Assembly: GCF_021545335.1 (NCBI RefSeq)
Contig: NZ_CP089312.1
Coordinates: 4,588,001-4,652,000 of the forward strand
Source of the DNA: Streptomyces sp. GQFP
Lineage (GTDB): Bacteria > Actinomycetota > Actinomycetes > Streptomycetales > Streptomycetaceae
DNA: 64,000 nucleotides
Reading direction: 5' to 3'
The translations under genes and the position numbers were made by a program. Positions within the stretch are counted from its first letter, which is position 1; each line of letters starts with the position of its first letter. Of the stretch, positions 49,323 to 56,381 are shown in pieces. Below the pieces are notes generated by a model that saw only the letters and a list, made by a program, of their open reading frames with translations, ran no database searches and was not told where the DNA came from.

Positions 49323-51944
49323 TCAGAGCGTCTTTCCGCTCACGCCGGGTCCCGTTTCCCCGGTCGCCGGCCCCACGATCAACCCCTCCCCGAACGCGTC
49401 CACCCGTACCGTGTCCCCGTCCTTGACCTCGCCCGCCAGGATCTCCTTGGCGAGGCGGTCGCCGATGGCCGTCTGGATCAGGCGGCGGAGGGGGCGGGCG
49501 CCGTACGCGGGGTCGTTGCCCTCGTCGGCGAGCCAGGCCAGGGCGGCCGGGGTGACGTCCAGGGTCAGGCGGCGGTCGGCCAGGCGCTTGGCGAGGCGGC
49601 CGATCTGGAGGCCCGCGATGCGCTCCAGTTCCGCCCTGTTCAGCGCGGAGAAGACCACCAGGTCGTCCAGGCGGTTCAGGAACTCCGGCTTGAAGGAGAC
49701 CCGGACCACCTCCAGCACCTGCTGCTTCTTCTCCTCCTCCGACGTCAGCGGCTCGACCAGGAACTGGCTGCCCAGGTTCGACGTCAGGATCAGGATCGTG
49801 TTGCGGAAGTCGACCGTGCGGCCCTGGCCGTCCGTGAGGCGGCCGTCGTCGAGTACCTGGAGCAGGATGTCGAAGACCTCCGGGTGGGCCTTCTCGACCT
49901 CGTCCAGGAGCACCACGCTGTACGGGCGGCGGCGCACCGCCTCGGTCAGCTGGCCACCCTCCTCGTATCCGACGTAGCCGGGAGGCGCGCCGACCAGCCT
50001 CGCCACGCTGTGCTTCTCGCCGTACTCCGACATGTCGATGCGGACCATCGCCCGCTCGTCGTCGAAGAGGAAGTCGGCCAGGGCCTTCGCCAGTTCTGTT
50101 TTTCCTACGCCCGTGGGGCCCAGGAAGAGGAAGGAACCCGTGGGACGATCCGGGTCCGCGATGCCCGCCCTCGTCCTCCGCACCGCGTCCGACACCGCCT
50201 GTACCGCCTCCGACTGGCCGATGAGCCGACGGCCCAACTCCTCCTCCATGCGCAGGAGTTTCTGGGTCTCGCCCTCCAGAAGGCGGCCGGCCGGGATGCC
50301 GGTCCAGGCGCCGACCACGTCCGCGATGTCGTCGGGGCCGACCTCCTCCTTGACCATGGTGTCCTTGGAGGCCTCCTCCTCTTCCTCCGAGGCTTCCTCC
50401 AAGTCCCGTTCCAGGGTGGGGATCTCGCCGTAGAGGAGCTTGGAGGCGGTGTCGAAGTCGCCGTCGCGCTGGGCCCGTTCGGCCTGGCCGCGGAGTTCGT
50501 CGAGCTTCTCCTTCAGCTCGCCGACCCGGTTGAGGGACTGCTTCTCCTTCTCCCAACGGGCCGTCAGACCGCGCAACTCCTCCTCCTTGTCGGCGAGATC
50601 GCGGCGCAGCCGTTCCAGGCGCTCGCGCGAGGCCGGGTCGGTCTCCTTCTCCAGCGCGAGTTCCTCCATCTTCAACCGGTCGACGGCGCGCTGGAGTTCG
50701 TCGATCTCGAGGGGGGAGGAGTCGATCTCCATGCGGAGTCGGGAAGCCGCTTCATCCACCAGGTCGATCGCCTTGTCGGGGAGGAAGCGGGAGGTGATGT
50801 ACCGGTCGGAGAGGGTGGCGGCGGCGACCAGCGCGCTGTCGGCGATGACGACCTTGTGGTGGGCCTCGTAACGGCCCTTGAGGCCGCGCAGGATGGCGAT
50901 CGTGTCCTCGACGCTCGGCTCCGCCACCAGTACCTGCTGGAAGCGGCGCTCCAACGCCGGGTCCTTCTCGATGCGTTCGCGGTACTCGTCGAGGGTCGTC
51001 GCGCCGACCATGCGCAGTTCGCCGCGCGCCAGCATCGGCTTCAGCATGTTGCCGGCGTCCATCGAGGAGTCGCCGCCGGCGCCCGCGCCGACGACCGTGT
51101 GGAGTTCGTCGATGAAGGTGATGATCTGGCCGTCGGAGTCCTTGATCTCCGCGAGGACCGTCTTCAGGCGCTCCTCGAACTCACCGCGGTACTTCGCCCC
51201 GGCGACCATCGCGCCCAGGTCGAGGGCGACGAGGCGCTTGTTCTTCAGGGACTCGGGCACGTCGCCCTTGACGATGCGCTGGGCGAGGCCCTCGACGACG
51301 GCGGTCTTGCCGACGCCGGGCTCACCGATGAGGACGGGATTGTTCTTCGTACGACGGCTGAGCACCTGGACGACCCGGCGGATCTCCTGGTCGCGGCCGA
51401 TGACCGGGTCGAGCTTGCCCTCCCGCGCGGCGGCCGTGAAGTCCGTACCGAACTTCTCCAGGGCCTTGTACTGGCCCTCGGGGTCGGCTGTGGTCACGCG
51501 ACGCCCTCCCCTGCTCTTCTGGAACGCGTCCAGCAGCTTCTTCGCGCCGGCGCCCTGCTGGGAGAGTACGTCCCCGGCGGCGCCGCCCTTCGCGGCGATG
51601 CCGATGAGGAGATGCTCGGTGGAGAGGTACTCGTCGCCCAGCTCCTTCGCCCGTTCGGCCGCATCGGCGATGACCGCGAGAAGTTCCCGGTTGGGTTGTG
51701 GGGGTGCGACAGTCGCGCCGGTCACGCTCGGCAGCGAGGCCAGTACGCGTTCGGCGCCCGAGCGTACGGCGGCCTGGTCGGCCTCGACGGCGGCCAGCAG
51801 GTCGGTGATGTTCTCGTTGTCCTGGCCGCTGAGCAGCGCCAGCAGCAGATGCGCCGGGGTCAGATCCGCGTGACCTCCGGACACGGCCTTGCTGCTGGCC
51901 GCGTTGATCGCGTCCCGGCTCCTGTTGGTCAGCTCGGCGTCCAC
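49323..51944 (-). CDS. clpB: ClpB disaggregase chaperone
   Basis: The 873-residue AAA+ protein resolves aggregated proteins with DnaK. It has a Clp N-domain (1-145), first AAA domain with Walker A GEPGVGKT at 207-214 and FIDELHTVVG, a coiled-coil middle domain (about 410-525, many Glu/Arg), and second AAA domain with GPTGVGKTELAKALADFLFD and the arginine-finger and sensor regions. GPPGYVGYEEGG is the pore loop. GTG 51944 follows AGGAG. The HspR operator 60 bp upstream shows heat-shock control. Confidence 0.97.
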   Translation of the reverse strand: MDAELTNRSRDAINAASSKAVSGGHADLTPAHLLLALLSGQDNENITDLLAAVEADQAAVRSGAERVLASLPSVTGATVAPPQPNRELLAVIADAAERAKELGDEYLSTEHLLIGIAAKGGAAGDVLSQQGAGAKKLLDAFQKSRGGRRVTTADPEGQYKALEKFGTDFTAAAREGKLDPVIGRDQEIRRVVQVLSRRTKNNPVLIGEPGVGKTAVVEGLAQRIVKGDVPESLKNKRLVALDLGAMVAGAKYRGEFEERLKTVLAEIKDSDGQIITFIDELHTVVGAGAGGDSSMDAGNMLKPMLARGELRMVGATTLDEYRERIEKDPALERRFQQVLVAEPSVEDTIAILRGLKGRYEAHHKVVIADSALVAAATLSDRYITSRFLPDKAIDLVDEAASRLRMEIDSSPLEIDELQRAVDRLKMEELALEKETDPASRERLERLRRDLADKEEELRGLTARWEKEKQSLNRVGELKEKLDELRGQAERAQRDGDFDTASKLLYGEIPTLERDLEEASEEEEEASKDTMVKEEVGPDDIADVVGAWTGIPAGRLLEGETQKLLRMEEELGRRLIGQSEAVQAVSDAVRRTRAGIADPDRPTGSFLFLGPTGVGKTELAKALADFLFDDERAMVRIDMSEYGEKHSVARLVGAPPGYVGYEEGGQLTEAVRRRPYSVVLLDEVEKAHPEVFDILLQVLDDGRLTDGQGRTVDFRNTILILTSNLGSQFLVEPLTSEEEKKQQVLEVVRVSFKPEFLNRLDDLVVFSALNRAELERIAGLQIGRLAKRLADRRLTLDVTPAALAWLADEGNDPAYGARPLRRLIQTAIGDRLAKEILAGEVKDGDTVRVDAFGEGLIVGPATGETGPGVSGKTL

Positions 51945-52003
51945 GGTCGCTGTCTCCTCTCCACGGCTCTCCCTGCATGACTGACACAGCCAACGTACAC
52001 AAA

Positions 52004-52024
52004 GTTGAGTCTATTCCACTCAAG
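52004..52024 (-). promoter_or_regulatory. HAIR element (HspR operator) upstream of clpB
   Basis: GTTGAGT, seven bases, then ACTCAAG: matches the HspR-associated inverted repeat (CTTGAGT-N7-ACTCAAG) in 13 of 14 arm positions. HspR is the heat-shock repressor of clpB and dnaK in streptomycetes. Confidence 0.85.
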
Positions 52025-52124
52025 GTGGGGCCGGAGGGCGGACAGACCGAAAAGCCGCCCATCCTCATGACGGATGGACGGCCGAGATCACCGAGCGGGA
52101 AGCGCGGTAACGATCACTTTCAGC

Positions 52125-52138
52125 CAAGCGAGCGCTTG
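52125..52138. promoter_or_regulatory. CAAGCG-AG-CGCTTG palindrome in clpB upstream region
   Basis: A perfect 6-2-6 palindrome in the gene-free stretch 51945-52271, 50 bp from the terminator. It may be an operator; which gene it serves is unclear. The rest of this 327-bp stretch shows the HAIR element and the terminator, no gene. Confidence 0.4.
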
Positions 52139-52187
52139 CCATACCCGGGGCGAGATGCCGCTAAACCCGAACATTTCCCGTAAAACT

Positions 52188-52228
52188 GCAGCGGCGTCAC
52201 CGTGTTCAGGTCACGGTGACGCCGCTGC
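52188..52228 (-). terminator. 17-bp perfect hairpin after Rieske-like gene
   Basis: GCAGCGGCGTCACCGTG (52188-52204) is perfectly inverted at 52212-52228 around a 7-base loop, 44 bp past the minus-strand gene stop. Confidence 0.85.
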
Positions 52229-52271
52229 GGGGGGAAGCACCTGAGCGATCTACTGCGACGGGGGAATCGCG

Positions 52272-52625
52272 TCAGGCACTGCGGGGGGTGGCTGAGATGG
52301 TCTGTACGTCCTGGATATCGGGGATATCCGGGATGTCGGGGTGGTCCAGCCGGTGGTCGCGCTGATCCAGGTTCACAAAGATCATTCCGTACCGGATGGC
52401 ACACCGTACGGGCTGCGGCGCCCCCCGAGGCCGCCGCAGACACCGGTACGCCCGTACGTCCTCGTCGTCGTCCCGCGTCACGACAACCGGCTCTCCGAAC
52501 ACGGTCACCATCAGCGAGTCACCGCTGTGGGGGACGGCGGTGACCAGGTCGATGAAGTGCCAGCCGGAGCGGTAGGCTGTGGCCATTTCGCGGCGGAACG
52601 AGCGGTCGTCGGGTGGGGTTGTCAT
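52272..52625 (-). CDS. Rieske-like small protein with altered cluster ligands
   Basis: The 117-residue protein has the strand pattern of the Rieske N-domain of ring-hydroxylating oxygenases: GWHFIDLVTAVPHSGDSLMV, GEPVVVTRDDDEDVRAYRCL, and MIFVNLDQRD as in oxygenase G-x-IFVNLD. But the metal motif C-x-H...C-x-x-H reads C62-L-R64 and C75-A-I-R78: both His are Arg and the loop is shorter. A tail repeats H-P-D-I-P-D-I-P-D-I. So it may be a cluster-free Rieske fold or bind iron-sulfur differently. ATG 52625 begins 5 bp after the peptide gene stop. Fold assignment is inference from pattern. Confidence 0.55.
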   Translation of the reverse strand: MTTPPDDRSFRREMATAYRSGWHFIDLVTAVPHSGDSLMVTVFGEPVVVTRDDDEDVRAYRCLRRPRGAPQPVRCAIRYGMIFVNLDQRDHRLDHPDIPDIPDIQDVQTISATPRSA

Positions 52626-52630
52626 CACAC

Positions 52631-52831
52631 TCAGTCCCACTTGCTGTCCGCGGGAGTGGTCGTCGCGTCACTCACAGCCTCGTCGGCCACATACTGGACG
52701 CCGTCCGCCTTGTGTGCGTCGCTACTCACACCGGAGAGGCCGGCCACTGTTCCGAAGGCCACAACGGCGGAGAAGGCGGCGACAAGCACCGAGCGAAGCA
52801 TTCTGTTACGCATAGTCGGCTTCGTCCTCAC
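52631..52831 (-). CDS. Small secreted peptide precursor
   Basis: The 66-residue product starts at GTG 52831, with AAGGGGA about 7 bases upstream; ATG 52813 is the shorter alternative. MLRSVLVAAFSAVVAFGTVA is a signal-peptide-like hydrophobic core after a basic N-terminus. Possible cleavage near S-G-V-S-S-D-A releases ~30 residues: HKADGVQYVADEAVSDATTT and PADSKWD. It contains no Cys, so it is neither a disulfide nor lanthionine peptide. It is the first gene of a pair with the Rieske-like gene, divergent from three LuxR-type regulators. A signal or modified peptide is possible. Confidence 0.6.
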   Translation of the reverse strand: MRTKPTMRNRMLRSVLVAAFSAVVAFGTVAGLSGVSSDAHKADGVQYVADEAVSDATTTPADSKWD

Positions 52832-52855
52832 TTGAAGGTCCCCTTCTTCCCCCGT

Positions 52856-52924
52856 CTGATAAGACGATGGCTTATTCAGGCACGTCATGGCCACACGATC
52901 GGTGCATCATGTTCCTGCATGTTC
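52856..52924. promoter_or_regulatory. Divergent control region of peptide pair and LuxR regulators
   Basis: CTGATAAG (52856-52863) faces CTTATTCAG (52871-52879), an inverted repeat with one inserted base. Further on, CATGTTC occurs twice 10 bp apart (52908-52914 and 52918-52924). Both lie between the divergent starts at 52831 and 52946, as expected for operator sites of the regulator family. Confidence 0.4.
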
Positions 52925-52945
52925 AGGACCCTGGGGGGTGGAGAT

Positions 52946-53932
52946 TTGGTAGCAAATGGGACTAAGGCGACACATCCCCATGCGGTGACCGAACTGTGTG
53001 TGGAGGGAACCCGCCTTTATTCAAACGCCCTGCGTACGGGACGCATCCTGCGGGCGGACGTCGAGCCCGCTCCCTGCCTGATGGAGTTCGCCCTCCTTCA
53101 GCCCGACCCCGATGACGCCAACTGGTTGCGTCCGGTTCCGCCGTCGGTCGCGCTGGCCCAGCGGCTCAATCCACTGGAACGCGAGATCGCCGAGCAGCGA
53201 CGCCAGTCGATCGCGCTCTCCGAGCTCTTCGAGCCGTTCATGGCCCTGAGCGCCCAGGAAGCCACCCCGACCCACTCGATCACGGTGCTGGAAGGCCTCG
53301 ACCGCATCAACTCGGCACTCGACCTGGCCACCGCCCAGTGCCAGGTCGAGATGCTCACCATCCAGCCCAGCGGCCACCGCAGCTCCGAGAACCGGCTCGT
53401 GGAGGCACTGGACCGAGACCGGCCGATGAGCGACCGCGGAGTGCGGATCCGGACCCTCTACCAGCACACAGCCCGCTACAGCCCCGAGCGACTCGCCTAC
53501 GTGGACCAGTTCACGGACGGTAAAGCCGAGTACCGCACCATCGACGAACTCGTCGAGCGCCTCATCATCTGCGACGAAACCGTGGCCTTCATCCCCATCC
53601 GTGACGACCGCCAGGTGGCCCTGGAGATCCGTCACACGGGGCTCGTCCGCTATCTGGTGAAGGTCTTCGAGTTCATGTGGGGACGCGCGGTCCCCCTGAG
53701 CGCCGGCGCTCCCTACGAGACCGACCCCGACGGCATCACCGACATCCAGCACTCCATCGCCAAACTGCTCATCGAAGGCCACGTCGACGAGGCCATCGCC
53801 CGCCGCCTCGGTATGAACGTCCGCACGTGCCGAGCCCACATCGCCAAGCTGGCCACCGCCCTGGGCAGCGGCAGCCGCGCCCAGCTCGGCTATCTCATCG
53901 CGCAGTCCGGGCTCCTGGACCAGGAACGCTAG
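52946..53932 (+). CDS. LuxR-type regulator, paralogue 1
   Basis: The 328-residue regulator starts at TTG 52946, close after GGGGGGTGG; this aligns its HPHAVTELCVEG with HPHGAERLCEAG of paralogue 2. The central region (LEGLDRINSALDLATAQCQV, VRIRTLYQHTARYSPERLAY, CDETVAFIPIRDDRQVALEI) resembles a PLD/TrmB-like sensor. The C-terminal ~60 residues (SIAKLLIEGHVDEAIARRLG, NVRTCRAHIAKLATALGSGS) are a LuxR helix-turn-helix. No membrane segment, receiver or kinase domain is present. It is divergent from the peptide gene. It precedes paralogue 2 by 17 bp. Confidence 0.8.
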   Translation: MVANGTKATHPHAVTELCVEGTRLYSNALRTGRILRADVEPAPCLMEFALLQPDPDDANWLRPVPPSVALAQRLNPLEREIAEQRRQSIALSELFEPFMALSAQEATPTHSITVLEGLDRINSALDLATAQCQVEMLTIQPSGHRSSENRLVEALDRDRPMSDRGVRIRTLYQHTARYSPERLAYVDQFTDGKAEYRTIDELVERLIICDETVAFIPIRDDRQVALEIRHTGLVRYLVKVFEFMWGRAVPLSAGAPYETDPDGITDIQHSIAKLLIEGHVDEAIARRLGMNVRTCRAHIAKLATALGSGSRAQLGYLIAQSGLLDQER

Positions 53933-53949
53933 GACGGGAGGAGTCACCA

Positions 53950-54963
53950 GTGGCCGATGTGCACCCGCACGGGGCCGAGAGACTGTGCGAGGCGGGCATG
54001 AGCCTGTACGTCCGCGCGCTGCGCGAGGGCCACATATCGGCGGACGAGACCGCTGCCACCCCCTGCCTGATCGACTTCGGGCTGCTCCAGCCCGACCTCG
54101 AAGACGTGCGCCGACTGCGTCCACTGGCCCCCGCGGTGGCCCTTCCCCGGCTGTTGCGCGAAAGCTCGGAGGACATCGCCAGGCGGCGACAGAGCGAGGC
54201 ACGGCTGGCCGAACTGTTCGAACCGCTCATGCGCGCCGACATCCCGGACACAGCGACCGACACACCCATGATCGGCATTCTCAGCGGCTTCGACCGGATC
54301 AACCTGGTCATCGCCCAGACCCTGGCGGACGCCTCCAGCGAACTTCTCGCCATCCAGCCCTACTCGGGCCGCCCCATCACGACTCTGACCGCCCTGGAAC
54401 GCGACCAGGCCCTCCTCGACCGGGGCGCGTGCATCCGCACCCTTTACCAGCACACGTTCCGCCACTCCCCCGCCATCCGCGCCCGCTACGAACAGCTGAG
54501 GGGCGATGCCGAGGCACGCACCCTCGACGAGGTCACCGACCGGCTCATCGTCGTCGACCGAACCGTTGCCTTCATCCCCGCCAGCAAGGACCGCACCCTC
54601 GCCCTGGAAGTCCGCCACCCGGTCCTCGTGAACTACCTCGCCACCACCTTCGACCGCCTGTGGCGCCTGGCCACCCCCATGTACCCCGAGGCGGTCCAGC
54701 CCCCGTCCCGCAACGGCATCACCCCCCGCCAACAAGCCATCGCCGCCCTCCTCGTCGAAGGCCACACCGACGCCGTCATCGCCGCCCGCCTCGGTATGAA
54801 CGTCCGTACCGCCCGCGTCCACATCGCCAAACTCGCCGCCACCCTCGGCAGCGAAAGCCGCGCCCAACTCGGCTACCTCATAGGACAGTCGGGGATTCTG
54901 GAGCACAAGCAGGAGCCGGACCCGGAGTCGAACCAGGCTCAGCCGCCGGCCCGGGAAGGCTGA
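53950..54963 (+). CDS. LuxR-type regulator, paralogue 2
   Basis: The 337-residue regulator starts at GTG 53950 with AGGAG 7 bases upstream. It shares with paralogue 1 the N-terminal HPHGAERLCEAG, the sensor stretches GFDRINLVIAQTLADASSEL, CIRTLYQHTFRHSPAIRARY and VDRTVAFIPASKDRTLALEV, and the helix-turn-helix AIAALLVEGHTDAVIAARLG, NVRTARVHIAKLAATLGSES. Its last ~25 residues are Pro/Gln rich. Its 3' end overlaps the opposite-strand paralogue 3 by 86 bp. It is probably cotranscribed with paralogue 1. Confidence 0.82.
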   Translation: MADVHPHGAERLCEAGMSLYVRALREGHISADETAATPCLIDFGLLQPDLEDVRRLRPLAPAVALPRLLRESSEDIARRRQSEARLAELFEPLMRADIPDTATDTPMIGILSGFDRINLVIAQTLADASSELLAIQPYSGRPITTLTALERDQALLDRGACIRTLYQHTFRHSPAIRARYEQLRGDAEARTLDEVTDRLIVVDRTVAFIPASKDRTLALEVRHPVLVNYLATTFDRLWRLATPMYPEAVQPPSRNGITPRQQAIAALLVEGHTDAVIAARLGMNVRTARVHIAKLAATLGSESRAQLGYLIGQSGILEHKQEPDPESNQAQPPAREG

Positions 54964-55978
54964 GGGCGCCGCCCGGGTCCCCCAGACCCGGCGCCCCCGG
55001 CGGCCCGTCCAGCCCCGTCTGTGCGATCCGCACCCCCAGCTGCGTCCGGCTCGCCGCCCCCAGCGTCTCCGAGAGGCGGGCGATGTGCGCCCGGCACGTT
55101 CGTACGCTGATGCCCAGCCGTTCCGCGACGACCGCGTCCTGGTGGCCCTCGGCGAGGAGGGCGGCGATCGAGCGCTCCCGGTGCGAGATGCCCTCGATGC
55201 CCGTGTCGGGGAGCGGAGCCGTCAGCGGGACGGCGAGGCGCCACAGACGGTCGAAGACCGTGACCAGGTACTGGACCAACGCCGGGTGGCGGATCTCCAG
55301 GGCGACCGTCCGCTCCGCGTTCGCCGGGATGAAGGCCACCGTGCGGTCGAAGAGGATCAGCCGCTCGACCACCTCGTCGAGCGTGCGGGCCTGGACCGTG
55401 TCGCCCATCAATTCGAGGTAGTTGAGCAGGCCCTGGCCGTGCCGCGCCACATGGTTGTAGAGGTCCCGCATCCGCACTCCGCGCCGGCGGAGTTCGAGTG
55501 CCCGGTGCAGGCCCTCCGAGAGTTCGTACTCGCGGCGGATGCCGCCGGGCTGCACGGTCAGCACCTCGGTCGTGCACGCGTCCGTCGCCTCGTCCATTGC
55601 GGCCTGGATACGGGCGAGACCGTCCAGGACGCGCAGGGCGGTGCCCTCGCCGGCGCCCGGGGACTGGATCTGCTCGCCCAGGGCCGCGTACCACTCGAAC
55701 GCCGCCACCGCCGAGCCCACGCGCCGCTGGCTCACACTGACCTCGTCGTAGACACCGCGCAGCAGCCGGGTCATGACCTCCTGCGGGGAGGTCGGCACCA
55801 GCCAGGCCATGTCGTCGGGGTCGGGGTGCAGCAGCGCCAGCTCGAGCAGGCACGGCACCGCCTCCGCGTCGAGGCGCCGCACACGGCCCCGCCGTACGGC
55901 CCGGGAATACACGCGATCCCCGGCCTCGCACAGTCGGTCAGCACCGTGTGGATGCTCGTCCGTCCCGTGCCCGGCCAT
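54878..55978 (-). CDS. LuxR-type regulator, paralogue 3
   Basis: The ~366-residue regulator begins MAGHGTDEHPHGADRLCEAG at ATG 55978, behind a GGGTGGGATGGG stretch. It shares GLARIQAAMDEATDACTTEV, VRMRDLYNHVARHGQGLLNY, LFDRTVAFIPANAERTVALE and the helix-turn-helix SIAALLAEGHQDAVVAERLG, SVRTCRAHIARLSETLGAAS with the two others, but is more diverged. A Pro/Gly/Ala-rich ~45-residue tail is read from the DNA opposite the end of paralogue 2. It is convergent with paralogue 2 and divergent from the ATP-grasp gene, with 403 bp between. Confidence 0.8.
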   Translation of the reverse strand: MAGHGTDEHPHGADRLCEAGDRVYSRAVRRGRVRRLDAEAVPCLLELALLHPDPDDMAWLVPTSPQEVMTRLLRGVYDEVSVSQRRVGSAVAAFEWYAALGEQIQSPGAGEGTALRVLDGLARIQAAMDEATDACTTEVLTVQPGGIRREYELSEGLHRALELRRRGVRMRDLYNHVARHGQGLLNYLELMGDTVQARTLDEVVERLILFDRTVAFIPANAERTVALEIRHPALVQYLVTVFDRLWRLAVPLTAPLPDTGIEGISHRERSIAALLAEGHQDAVVAERLGISVRTCRAHIARLSETLGAASRTQLGVRIAQTGLDGPPGAPGLGDPGGALSLPGPAAEPGSTPGPAPACAPESPTVL

Positions 55979-56381
55979 CGCCCATCCCACCCCTGCGTCC
56001 AGCCCTGTTTGCAGCGCAACTATGCGCGGCCCGGACGTGGTCCGCAACACGGCTCCGCCCGTCACGCGCCCCCGATCCCCCTACTATGTCCGACTTTCGC
56101 CCCTCCTCCGCCCGTGTCCCTGCAACAAGCTGACGGTGGTGGGGCGTTGTTCGTGAGGGCATTGTGGAAGGCGCTTCCCATGGACGTAACGGGGGCGCCT
56201 ACGGGTGCACGGGGGAACGTCCGAAGCCGCCCCGGCAGGGTGCCCCCATCCGGCCGGGGCATCAGGCTGCCCCGAACCGCGCGCCGCAAACCCGGGAGAA
56301 AGCGCGTACCACACCATTCGCGCAAACTGCCGGAAACCACTCAGAGATCGTCCCGTTACGTCCCGCCCCTACCGTCAGGCC
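55979..56381. other. Gene-free divergent promoter region
   Basis: 403 bp between paralogue 3 and the ATP-grasp gene. I see GGAAG-GCG-CTTCC near 56166 and a weak TGCCCC/GGGGCA hairpin (56241-56261), nothing else firm. A frame from ATG 56180 has no ribosome binding site and an Arg/Pro-rich translation. Confidence 0.4.

Noticed and set aside
48813..51980. 1055-codon plus-strand frame opposite clpB
   Set aside because: It is a shadow of the GC-rich clpB gene; composition is Arg/Val/Gly rich without domain pattern, while the minus strand encodes a clear ClpB.
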